This document shows, one piece after another, positions 38,120-49,026 of a stretch of DNA of 64,000 nt. This stretch comes from Oleiphilus messinensis. GTDB lineage: Bacteria; Pseudomonadota; Gammaproteobacteria; Pseudomonadales; Oleiphilaceae. The number at the start of each line of letters is the position of its first letter. Position 1 is the stretch's first letter. The notes under the pieces are model-generated. The model had not been told where the DNA came from. It was given only the letters and a program-made list of their open reading frames with translations, and searched no databases. The stretch lies in contig NZ_CP021425.1 of assembly GCF_002162375.1 (NCBI RefSeq), forward strand, positions 2,043,501 to 2,107,500, read 5' to 3'. Position numbers and translations under genes: made by a program.

Positions 38120-38134
38120 TCAAACACTTGTTTG
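38108..38134. promoter_or_regulatory. Two overlapping PsrA-like operators
   Basis: CAAAC-GTAT-GTTTC (38108-38121) and CAAAC-ACTT-GTTTG (38121-38134) share one base and both fit the published PsrA consensus (G/C)AAAC-N2-4-GTTT(G/C). PsrA is the TetR-family repressor of fatty-acid oxidation in Pseudomonas that is released by long-chain acyl ligands. Both sites cover the -10 and probable start point. No psrA gene is in the window. Confidence 0.55.
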
Positions 38135-38290
38135 ATAATCGGGTTGATTTTGGTGCGACTGGTGTCAGAAGCGCCAGTAAAGTGTGCGCTATGTGTGCTG
38201 CATTGAATAACTCGCCCGAGTAACCATAAAGAGCCAACCTGTCCTGGAGCGTGTTAATGCCAGGGACAACATCCTTAGAGGTAACGGTAT

Positions 38291-40087
38291 ATGCCAGATT
38301 ATAAAGCTCCCTTAAGAGACATGAAGTTTGTAATGAACGAATTGCTGGACTGTGAGTCTCACTATGCCAAGTTGGGTGCGGACGATGCCAGCCAAGATAT
38401 GGTTGACGCGATTGTTGGTGAAGGGGCGAAGTTTTGTGAGCAAGTTCTTGCGCCGCTGAATCGCGTGGGTGACGAAGAAGGTTGTACCTGGAGCGAAGAG
38501 GGTGTAACGACTCCTAAAGGATTTAAAGAAGCGTACCAGCAATATGTAGAAGGCGGCTGGCCTTCAATGACTATTCCTGTAGAGCACGGTGGCCAGGGTC
38601 TGCCTGAGTCTCTGGGTCTGGTCATGAGCGAAATGGTCGGGACTTCAAACTGGGCGTGGGGCATGTACCCAGGGTTGAGTCACGGTGCGGTGAATACTGT
38701 TGAAACACACGGTACTGACGAGCAAAAAGAAGTTTATTTGTCTAAATTGGTAACCGGTGAATGGACTGGCACCATGTGTCTGACTGAGCCACACTGTGGT
38801 TCGGATCTGGGTATTCTGCGTTCCAAGGCTGAGCCAAATGCCGATGGTTCCTATAGCATTTCAGGTACCAAAATCTTCATTTCCGCTGGTGAGCATGATA
38901 TGGCGGAAAATATTATTCACATCGTTCTGGCTCGTCTGCCAGGTGCACCATCAGGTACCAAGGGAATTTCCTTGTTCATCGTACCTAAGTTCTTGCCAGA
39001 TGCGAACGGTGGTGTTGGTGAGCGTAACGCTGTGACTTGTGGTTCGATCGAACACAAAATGGGGATCCACGGTAACTCCACGTGCGTGATGAACTTCGAC
39101 GCTGCCAAAGGTTTCCTGATCGGGCCTGAGAACAAAGGTCTGGCTTGCATGTTCACCTTCATGAACTTTGCACGTCTGGGTACTGCGATTCAGGGTCTGG
39201 GTGCTGCGGAAGGTTCATTCCAGGGCGCGTTGACTTATGCCAAAGACCGTTTGGCGATGCGTTCTTTGTCTGGTGCTAAAAATCCAGAAGGCCCTGCAGA
39301 TCCAATCATCGTGCATCCAGATGTTCGTCGGATGTTGTTGACTCAAAAAGCCTTCGCAGAAGGTGCGCGTGCAATGATTTACTTCACTGCACAACACGCA
39401 GACGTTGTCCGTATGTCTGAAGATGAAGCTGAGCGTAAAGAGTCTGACGAAATGATGGGCTTTATGACGCCAATTCTGAAAGCGTTCTTGACCGAAGTGG
39501 GTTACGAAGCGGCAAACCACGGTGTGCAAGTATTTGGTGGACACGGTTTCATTGCAGAGTGGGGTATGGAGCAAATCGTTCGTGATACTCGAATCGCGTT
39601 GTTGTACGAAGGAACAACCGGTATTCAGGCACTGGATTTGCTGGGTCGTAAAGTATTGATGACTCAGGGTGAAGCGCTGAAGCGATTTACTAAACTGGTT
39701 CATGTTTTCTGTAAAGAGCAGGCTGATAACGAAGAGATGAAACAATTCATCGAGCCTCTGCAGAAACTGAACAAAGAGTGGGGCGATGTGACCATGAAAG
39801 TGGGTATGTCTGCCATGAAAGATCGTGAAGAAGTTGGTGCAGCAGCGGTTGATTACCTGATGTACTCTGGTTACATCACCATGGCGTACTTCTGGGCGCG
39901 TATGGCTCTGATCGCTCAACAGAAACTGGCAGAAGGTAGTTCAGAGGCTGGTTTCTATCAGGCGAAAGTTCAGACTGCTCAATTCTACTTCAAGCGAATC
40001 TTGCCAAGAACCTCCGCTCACGCGGAATCACTGGCGGGTGGTGCTGAAGTTCTGATGCAAATGGATGTCGAAAACTTCGTTTTCTAA
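38291..40087 (+). CDS. Acyl-CoA dehydrogenase, long 600-residue type (first copy)
   Basis: This FAD enzyme oxidises acyl-CoA to the 2-enoyl-CoA. The 598-residue product has the acyl-CoA dehydrogenase core (CLTEPHCGSDLG in the FAD region, then KIFISAGEHDM and VFGGHGFIAEWGMEQIVRD near the C-terminal part) and the extra C-terminal domain seen in the group that includes DmdC. A DMSP-derived or an ordinary fatty acyl substrate are both possible. Codon choice is strongly biased (GGT, CGT, GAA), suggesting high expression. It has its own promoter with PsrA-like operators and a perfect terminator. It is a paralogue of the next gene. Confidence 0.93.
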   Translation: MPDYKAPLRDMKFVMNELLDCESHYAKLGADDASQDMVDAIVGEGAKFCEQVLAPLNRVGDEEGCTWSEEGVTTPKGFKEAYQQYVEGGWPSMTIPVEHGGQGLPESLGLVMSEMVGTSNWAWGMYPGLSHGAVNTVETHGTDEQKEVYLSKLVTGEWTGTMCLTEPHCGSDLGILRSKAEPNADGSYSISGTKIFISAGEHDMAENIIHIVLARLPGAPSGTKGISLFIVPKFLPDANGGVGERNAVTCGSIEHKMGIHGNSTCVMNFDAAKGFLIGPENKGLACMFTFMNFARLGTAIQGLGAAEGSFQGALTYAKDRLAMRSLSGAKNPEGPADPIIVHPDVRRMLLTQKAFAEGARAMIYFTAQHADVVRMSEDEAERKESDEMMGFMTPILKAFLTEVGYEAANHGVQVFGGHGFIAEWGMEQIVRDTRIALLYEGTTGIQALDLLGRKVLMTQGEALKRFTKLVHVFCKEQADNEEMKQFIEPLQKLNKEWGDVTMKVGMSAMKDREEVGAAAVDYLMYSGYITMAYFWARMALIAQQKLAEGSSEAGFYQAKVQTAQFYFKRILPRTSAHAESLAGGAEVLMQMDVENFVF

Positions 40088-40095
40088 TTTGCAAT

Positions 40096-40126
40096 GAAAA
40101 AAACCCGCATTCGCGGGTTTTTTTTG
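40096..40126 (+). terminator. Intrinsic terminator after the first acyl-CoA dehydrogenase
   Basis: The stem CCCGC-ATTC-GCGGG (40104-40117) is flanked by A7 and T8. It lies shortly after the stop at 40087. Confidence 0.93.
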
Positions 40127-40370
40127 TTTCTAGAGCCCAAAAAAAACTTTCAATTGTGTGTTAGCCCATCAGCGGCTAAAATGCACGTTTTTTGCCATTG
40201 GAGGGACAATTCTGACTTTAATGTATGTTTTTCAGGCCAATGACTCGTTTCTTTGGTTGGGTCAGCCGTCCCATAATGGGATTAGAAAGCGCATTTGGTT
40301 AGAATTTCACTGAAAATTCCGACAATCGGTAAGATCGATGAGTACTGTGACACAAGAGAGGACACTATAG

Positions 40371-42161
40371 ATGGCGGATTATAAAGCCCCGTTGCGTGAT
40401 ATGCGCTTCGTATTGAATGAAGTTTTTGAAGCTGAAAAATTGTGGGCATCTCTTGCCGGGACTAAAGAAACAGTCGATGTGGAAACGGCTGAAGCGATTT
40501 TGGAAGAAGCTGGAAAAATTGCTTCAACATTGCTGGATCCTATCAACCGTAGCGGTGATGAGGAAGGCTGTCACTTTGATGACGGTGTAGTAACGACACC
40601 TAAAGGTTTCCCTGAAGCATACAGAACCTTTATCGAAGGCGGATGGTGTGGTCTGGGTGGAAACCCTGAGCTGGGTGGAATGGGTATGCCCAAGATGATT
40701 GGTGCTCAGGTTGAAGAAATGGTGCAGTCTGCCAACATTTCTTTCGGGCTGTACCCTATGTTGACCGCCGGTGCCGCACTTGCGATTAACGCGCACGCGA
40801 CTGACGAACTGAAAGAGAAATACCTGCCAAATATGTATTCCGGTGTTTGGGCGGGTGCAATGGATTTGACTGAGCCACATTCGGGAACCGATTTGGGTAT
40901 CATCAAGACAAAAGCGGTACCAAACGATGATGGTTCTTACACTGTAACCGGTACTAAAATCTTCATTACCGGTGGTGATCACGATTTGAGTGATAACGTT
41001 ATTCACCTTGTTCTGGCTAAACTGCCTGATGCCCCAGCCGGTCCGCGTGGTATCTCCTTGTTCCTGGTGCCAAAAATTCTGGTGAACGAGGATGGCTCTC
41101 TGGCTGACCGCAACAATGTGAGTGTCGGTTCAATTGAGCACAAAATGGGGATCAAGGCCTCTGCAACCTGTGTTATGAACTTTGATGGTGCCCAAGGCTG
41201 GTTGGTTGGCGAGTTGAACAAAGGTCTGGCTTGCATGTTCACCATGATGAACTACGAGCGTCTGGCGGTCGGCATTCAAGGGTTGTCTGCGAGTGAGCGC
41301 TCTTACCAGAATGCCGTTGAGTACGCAAATGACCGGATTCAAGGGCGTGCGGCTACTGGTCCTGCTAACCCAGATAAAGCGGCGGATCCAATTATTGTGC
41401 ACCCTGACGTGCGTCGCATGCTGTTGACGATCAAAGCATACAATGAAGGTGGTCGTGCGTTTTCCTCCTATGTTGCGCGTTGGTTGGATATTGCCAAGTT
41501 CAGTGATAATACTGAAGAGAAGGCTCATGCCGATGCAATGGTAGCGTTATTGACGCCTGTGGTTAAAGCGTTCCTGACCGATCGTGGACTGGAAAGCTGC
41601 GTAATGGGTCAGCAAGTCTTCGGCGGCCATGGCTTTATTCGTGAATGGGGTCAGGAGCAGTTGGTTCGTGACGTGCGTATTGCCCAGATTTACGAAGGAA
41701 CCAATGGTATCCAGGCGTTGGATTTGATGGGGCGTAAGGTTGTTGCGAATAATGGTAAGTTCTACGAGCTGTTTGCTAAAGAAGTTACCGAGTTTGTTGA
41801 AGCGAACTCCGCCAACGCTGCCCTTACAGAGTTTACAGCCCCGTTGGCTAAAGCAATCGAGCGATTGTCGGATGTTACAGAGCATGTCATCAAAGCGTCA
41901 GCACAAAGCCCTGAAGAGATTGGTGCGGCTTCTGTAGACTACCTCGATTTGTTTGGCTTTACCGCATTCACTTACATGTGGGCGAAAATGGCTAAAGTAG
42001 CGCTTGAGAACGTGGAAGGTGATACGGAAGGCTTTTACGCAACAAAAATCAAGACTGCACGTTTCTTTGTTAATCGTTTGTTGCCTAAGTCTCTGGCTTT
42101 GGCCGAAGCGATCAAGACCGGCAGTGCAGATATGATGGCGTTGAGCGCGGAAGAGTTCTAA
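40371..42161 (+). CDS. Acyl-CoA dehydrogenase, long 600-residue type (second copy)
   Basis: The 596-residue product is homologous end to end with the upstream enzyme: both begin ADYKAPLRDM and share the motifs DLTEPHSGTDLG, KIFITGGDHDLS and VFGGHGFIREWGQEQLVRD. The same extra C-terminal domain is present. The two differ in most surface residues, so the duplication is old, and substrate ranges may differ. It has a separate 283-base upstream region without an obvious CAAAC/GTTTG operator, and its own terminator. Codon bias again points to high expression. Confidence 0.93.
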   Translation: MADYKAPLRDMRFVLNEVFEAEKLWASLAGTKETVDVETAEAILEEAGKIASTLLDPINRSGDEEGCHFDDGVVTTPKGFPEAYRTFIEGGWCGLGGNPELGGMGMPKMIGAQVEEMVQSANISFGLYPMLTAGAALAINAHATDELKEKYLPNMYSGVWAGAMDLTEPHSGTDLGIIKTKAVPNDDGSYTVTGTKIFITGGDHDLSDNVIHLVLAKLPDAPAGPRGISLFLVPKILVNEDGSLADRNNVSVGSIEHKMGIKASATCVMNFDGAQGWLVGELNKGLACMFTMMNYERLAVGIQGLSASERSYQNAVEYANDRIQGRAATGPANPDKAADPIIVHPDVRRMLLTIKAYNEGGRAFSSYVARWLDIAKFSDNTEEKAHADAMVALLTPVVKAFLTDRGLESCVMGQQVFGGHGFIREWGQEQLVRDVRIAQIYEGTNGIQALDLMGRKVVANNGKFYELFAKEVTEFVEANSANAALTEFTAPLAKAIERLSDVTEHVIKASAQSPEEIGAASVDYLDLFGFTAFTYMWAKMAKVALENVEGDTEGFYATKIKTARFFVNRLLPKSLALAEAIKTGSADMMALSAEEF

Positions 42162-42189
42162 GTTCGCGCAATATCCATCTTGCTAACCT

Positions 42190-42220
42190 AAAAAGCCCGC
42201 TGCAATGCAGTGGGCTTTTT
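42190..42220 (+). terminator. Intrinsic terminator after the second acyl-CoA dehydrogenase
   Basis: AAAAAGCCCGCTGC (42190-42203) pairs with GCAGTGGGCTTTTT (42207-42220), with one G-T pair and an AAT loop. It is symmetric and may also serve the convergent endonuclease-like gene. Confidence 0.9.
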
Positions 42221-42263
42221 ACTTTCTGTCGTTTATTCACGCGAGTGTTATCGCGCTATTGGA

Positions 42264-42905
42264 CTAAAATTGATCTGCCAGTCTGGAGTTGGTAATAAAT
42301 GGGTTTTCATTGCCCTGTAGTTCCATGACGCGCGTGTTCCTGAGTACTTCCTCCCTCGATGCCGGGTCAGATTGGTGCCATCGTTTAAGTTGACTGGTAA
42401 ACCCGACAAGGGGTAAGTCATAGGTCTTGGACATATAAAATATTGCTCTGGCGATATCGCCCTTGATGTCATCTGCGGGTTCCATAATAAGGAATGAACG
42501 CTTGATACCGCACTCTTCGATTGCGATTTCATCACCGAGTTCTTCAAATTTGGCATCTCTCCGATTCAGTTCAATTTTTGAGACAGCCGGGAAGATGTTA
42601 TGCATATCGGTTACCATTAAACGATAGTCCGGGCTATTCTTGCGGCATTGCCGTGGGGTTCCACACCGGAGGTGGTCTCTAATCCATGAATCAGAATAGA
42701 TGTAGCTCTCATCGTACAGGATTGACTTCTTTTTAAACTCTTTTTTGCAATAGAAACTTGTGCCGCCTTTTTCGTACAGTTTTCCCCAAAAATTTGTTTT
42801 CAGGAATGACTTAGGGTTGTCCACGGGAGCGCGATCGGGAGGAGCCGCATTGATTGAGTGGGTAAATGTCGCGGCTAAAATAAAAATGAGAGTACGTGCT
42901 TTCAT
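42264..42905 (-). CDS. Endonuclease I family protein with altered active site
   Basis: The 213-residue product has a signal peptide (about 1-20, ending INAAPP) and clear similarity to periplasmic or secreted endonuclease I (EndA/Dns/Vvn): TSFYCKKEF, TDMHNIFPAVSKIELNRRDA, KGDIARAIFYMSKTYDLPL and RNTRVMELQGNENPFI. The magnesium-binding asparagine in DMHN is present. The usual EHVVP-type block with the catalytic histidine is replaced by YIYSD-like residues (near DESYIYSDSW), so nuclease activity is doubtful. Cysteines (CGTPRQC) are kept. It is isolated, convergent to the dehydrogenase. Confidence 0.85.
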   Translation of the reverse strand: MKARTLIFILAATFTHSINAAPPDRAPVDNPKSFLKTNFWGKLYEKGGTSFYCKKEFKKKSILYDESYIYSDSWIRDHLRCGTPRQCRKNSPDYRLMVTDMHNIFPAVSKIELNRRDAKFEELGDEIAIEECGIKRSFLIMEPADDIKGDIARAIFYMSKTYDLPLVGFTSQLKRWHQSDPASREEVLRNTRVMELQGNENPFITNSRLADQF

Positions 42906-43364
42906 GTTGCTTCTGTAGGTATCTAGTAGGTTAACTGCAATCGTTGAATGCTAATTGTGCCGCTTGCCAAACTGCCCTGACCCAACCTGCATACTTACTG
43001 TCTACACTGTTTCGTTGGTCAACACGATGTAATTATGGTTATATTTTATAAGCATAGATTAGGTAAGCCATACGAAGGTAAAAAACTAACGTATTTTGTT
43101 TAGGTCTCGTTAGTGTCTGGTTCCGTTGGATAAGAAAAGTGTAACACGGTGTAAGAAAATATACACACGCGTGATGTTTTTGTAACTTGGGATATTGCTT
43201 GCGTATAAGGTGTCGGAAAATTACTGCGGGCTCATGATTTCAAATGTAGCATGTCGCGGGCCGGTTGATTGTATGGGGAGCTCAGTAAATCAACCGGTTT
43301 AATCAATGTTCAGCAACACCCACTCAGACTTTTCAGTATTATGAGCAGAAAGAACGGGCTGTTA
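42906..43364. other. Non-coding AT-rich region
   Basis: No gene, strong terminator or repeat family was found in these 459 bases. The left part would hold the promoter of the endonuclease-like gene, which reads leftward. The right part follows the coiled-coil gene. Confidence 0.5.
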
Positions 43365-43640
43365 TCAGAGTTTGTCTTTTAGGTTTTCGTAGCGAGTTTT
43401 GATTTTCTGGCCAAGTTCTTTAGCGGCTTCCGAAATTTCTTTACCCGCGTCTTCAACTTCTTTACCGGCTTCTTTACCCAGGTGGGCCATTTTACTCGAG
43501 AAGTGTTCCCAGTGCTCCTCAAGTTCTTCCCACTCATCCCGGGCATCCAGTTTGGCCAACTCTAACTTAACTCTGATTTCATCACGTTGTTGTTTCAGTT
43601 GTTCTGAAAGTGTTTTAATTTCATCGTGAATTGAGGTCAT
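43365..43640 (-). CDS. Small coiled-coil protein
   Basis: The 91-residue product is almost wholly helical and highly charged. A first heptad-like stretch (about 5-45, rich in Glu, Leu, Lys) is followed by a KEAGKEVEDAGKEISEAAKE region with an 11-residue periodicity. The pattern is like LEA or apolipoprotein-type amphipathic helices. No signal peptide or membrane segment is seen. I know of no function. A ribosome site (AAAGGAA region) precedes the ATG at 43640. Confidence 0.65.
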   Translation of the reverse strand: MTSIHDEIKTLSEQLKQQRDEIRVKLELAKLDARDEWEELEEHWEHFSSKMAHLGKEAGKEVEDAGKEISEAAKELGQKIKTRYENLKDKL

Positions 43641-43736
43641 GACTATTCCTTTTTAACTGAGATGAGACTTTTTATACTGCAGATTATGGGATAAATATTC
43701 ATCGTTACGCGTTTCAAATGCGTTGATATGAATCAA

Positions 43737-44765
43737 TCACCTTAACGAAATGTAGTCAAACGAGATGAAATTCGTATTGCAGAACGCCATGACGATATCA
43801 GATAGGAGGGTCCATGGGTCTTCTTTGCGATTGCCTTTGATTGATTGGTCTGCCATGAAACAAAGGCGCAATGTGAAATCTGTGAAGTGATTGGGGAGTG
43901 CTGATGCCAGCCTGCTTACTTGAGCAGATTTGTTTTTGGGTACTGTGTATTTGCGCAGTATTGTTTCGGTATTCCCGGTAGACGCTTTTAACTGGCTTAT
44001 CAGGCGAACCTGACGGCTTAATGCCCATAGTGTAATGGAAGGTTGCACACCCTCTGCTTTGAGTGTTTCCAGAATGTGCATAGCCTTTTTCGAGTTTTGC
44101 GAAAGGCACTGATCAACAAGATCGAAAACGCTGTAACGGGCGCTATCGCCTACTGCGGCCATAACATCCTCAGCGGATATTCTGCCATTAGGGCAGGTCA
44201 GTTTCAGCTTTTCCATTTCCTGAGCAGCCGCAAGAAGATTTCCCTCAACACGCTGACAGAGTAGCTCCAGTGCATCCCGTTCAGCATCGAAGCCATTTTG
44301 TTTCAAGCGTTTTGCCAGCCAGGCAGGCAGGCGCTGGGAGTCAATGGGCCAGACGGTAACGATCAATCCTCGTTCATCAATTGTTTTGAACCACTTTTTC
44401 TTTTGTTCTCCGCGATCGACTTTGCTGCTTTCGATGAGGAGAACGGCATCTTCAGAGGGGTGAGACAAATACTGGCACAAGGTCTCTGATGCGTCTTTGT
44501 TCAGTTTTCCTGCGGGTAGTTTGATTTCTACGATTTTTCGCGCAGAGAAAAGGGAGAGCGCGTTGCACTCTTCAATTATTGCACTCCATTGGGTCTTGGT
44601 GTCGGCGTGGAAGACAACGCGCTCGTCATATCCTGCTTTGAGACAGGACTGGCGAATTGCATCCATGCTTTCTTGAATCAGCAACGTTTCCTCGCCGGTG
44701 ACAAGATAGACGGGATTGATCTTGCTGGTCAGATTTTGTGATAGTTTATCTGGAGTGATATTCAC
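43737..44765 (-). CDS. holA: DNA polymerase III subunit delta HolA
   Basis: The delta subunit opens the beta sliding clamp within the clamp loader. The chosen start is a GTG at 44765 (VNITPDKLSQNL), which gives 342 residues against 343 in E. coli; a TTG at 44816 would run into the end of lptE. The N-terminus shows PVYLVTGEETLLIQESMDAIR, and the interior shows LLCQRVEGNLLAAAQEMEKL and YSVFDLVDQCL. The ribosome site is weak. It follows lptE by 13 bases in the usual leuS-lptE-holA order. Confidence 0.92.
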   Translation of the reverse strand: MNITPDKLSQNLTSKINPVYLVTGEETLLIQESMDAIRQSCLKAGYDERVVFHADTKTQWSAIIEECNALSLFSARKIVEIKLPAGKLNKDASETLCQYLSHPSEDAVLLIESSKVDRGEQKKKWFKTIDERGLIVTVWPIDSQRLPAWLAKRLKQNGFDAERDALELLCQRVEGNLLAAAQEMEKLKLTCPNGRISAEDVMAAVGDSARYSVFDLVDQCLSQNSKKAMHILETLKAEGVQPSITLWALSRQVRLISQLKASTGNTETILRKYTVPKNKSAQVSRLASALPNHFTDFTLRLCFMADQSIKGNRKEDPWTLLSDIVMAFCNTNFISFDYISLR

Positions 44766-44778
44766 GGCGAAGACGGTG

Positions 44779-45318
44779 TCAGTTTGTCTCGGGTTGCAAT
44801 TTTTCTTGCAGCGCAAGGTCGTTTATCGCGTTAATTCGTAAAATGATGCGTCTTGCGATTTCATTGAGTAAATCGACTTTTATTTCTGCTTCTTCTTTGT
44901 TTTTACCCAGGATGTTTTCTTCATCGAATCGATAGGTTTGTCGAGTACTGACTGTGTCATTCAGTATCGTCCTGCCATCTGAGTCTGTGAAATCAAACCA
45001 GGTCTGGATTTCCATGTCATACTCGGCAACTGAAGCATTTTTCTTTATCGACACCGCTTGTCGGGTTGTTTCTGTCTTGAGTACGTGAAGCGTCAACTGC
45101 ACCATCGTGTTTGATGGGGCTTGGTCGCGTTTCTCGTCGATTCTGCTTTTGAGTGATTGGCAGAGTTCGAACGGGTTGTGTGCTGGGCAATAGAGGTTGA
45201 GGTCACTGAAAAATTGAGGAACCGGCTCTTGCCCTCGGAGTTGAAATCCACAGGCTGTCAGCATCGATAAACTGAGCCAGAATATGAGGTGTTGTGGCCT
45301 TAAGGGAATGTTGAACAT
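44779..45318 (-). CDS. lptE: LPS-assembly lipoprotein LptE
   Basis: LptE plugs the LptD barrel and helps insert lipopolysaccharide into the outer leaflet. The 179-residue product has a lipoprotein signal with the lipobox LTAC (C at about 23), then GFQLRGQ, the family hallmark. Beta-rich segments and an Asn/Glu-rich C-terminus follow. It sits between leuS and holA as in other gammaproteobacteria. A perfect hairpin precedes it. Confidence 0.93.
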   Translation of the reverse strand: MFNIPLRPQHLIFWLSLSMLTACGFQLRGQEPVPQFFSDLNLYCPAHNPFELCQSLKSRIDEKRDQAPSNTMVQLTLHVLKTETTRQAVSIKKNASVAEYDMEIQTWFDFTDSDGRTILNDTVSTRQTYRFDEENILGKNKEEAEIKVDLLNEIARRIILRINAINDLALQEKLQPETN

Positions 45319-45360
45319 AAGTTCCTCATCAGGTGGATTGCTTTTAAGGGGCTCTTAACA

Positions 45361-45397
45361 GGAGAAGTGCCCCTGAAGACTTCAGGGGCACTTCTCC
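45361..45397. other. Perfect 17-bp inverted repeat between leuS and lptE
   Basis: GGAGAAGTGCCCCTGAA (45361-45377) pairs perfectly with 45381-45397 across a 3-base loop. No T-run follows on either strand, so it is not a standard terminator. It lies between the leuS stop and the lptE start. Confidence 0.9.
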
Positions 45398-45433
45398 GGT
45401 TGAATCGATCATTCCTGTTGTGTGGTGAACGAA

Positions 45434-48444
<3,011 letters not shown>

Positions 48445-49002
48445 ATGACTGAAAATTCATCAAAGTTTAATAAACCAGAAAAAGCCACGAAAGCATACAA
48501 CAGAGTGGTTGAACGGCTCGAGTCATCACTTGCGGATCTTGAGTTACGCACATGGGAAACACTTAAAGAGGAGCTGGATCAGGCCATTGAGTTTGAGCAG
48601 GATGTGGCTGAACTCAGCAAAGAAGAATTGTCACTACTGGGAGCATATATTCGGCGCGATTTGCAAAACCTCAAGCATTTTATGGCTGAAACGGGTGAAG
48701 GGGTATCGGAGTGGGTAAAAACAGATGCAGCAGTCATTGAGCGTAGCGTTATGGAACTGTTATTCAGTATTGCAGATAAAACGACAGTGGATCAGGTTCA
48801 GCTGAAACACAAGCTGGAGCACGACCATAGTACCTATATGGTCGGTGAAATTGCCTCTGCGGGTATGTTGCGCTGTGGTGACTGCGGTTACATGATGTGT
48901 TTGACCCAAACATCGGTTATCGAACCCTGTCATGAGTGTGGCAATCAGTACTTCAAGCGGGTCACGTCCCGGTGGCCCAAATCCGAGGAAGATAACTATT
49001 AA
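48445..49002 (+). CDS. Zinc ribbon-containing protein, YbeL/DUF1451 family
   Basis: The start at 48445 has GGGAG at proper spacing and gives 185 residues. The N-terminal two thirds are helical with coiled-coil character (YNRVVERLESSLADL). The end holds a zinc ribbon: CGDCGYMMC, then CHECG, four cysteines in pairs. The family is DUF1451, represented by E. coli YbeL, which lies near leuS there as well. The function is unknown; the ribbon suggests nucleic-acid or protein contacts. Confidence 0.88.
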   Translation: MTENSSKFNKPEKATKAYNRVVERLESSLADLELRTWETLKEELDQAIEFEQDVAELSKEELSLLGAYIRRDLQNLKHFMAETGEGVSEWVKTDAAVIERSVMELLFSIADKTTVDQVQLKHKLEHDHSTYMVGEIASAGMLRCGDCGYMMCLTQTSVIEPCHECGNQYFKRVTSRWPKSEEDNY

Positions 49003-49026
49003 CATCTCGTTAAGTGATAGACAAAC

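Larger units (their letters stand above)
37758..38290. other. Non-coding region upstream of the first acyl-CoA dehydrogenase
   Basis: No gene is supported in these 533 bases. The middle part (about 37960-38040) is clearly AT-rich. The right part holds the promoter and two operator-like palindromes described separately. A leader of about 165 bases would precede the ATG at 38291. Confidence 0.6.

Noticed and set aside
39215-39919. A 234-codon open frame on the minus strand inside the first acyl-CoA dehydrogenase
   Set aside because: It lies wholly antisense to a clear enzyme with strong codon bias and shows no family pattern or ribosome site. Similar antisense frames within leuS (47198-47878) and the EF-G gene (62814-63437) were rejected for the same reason.
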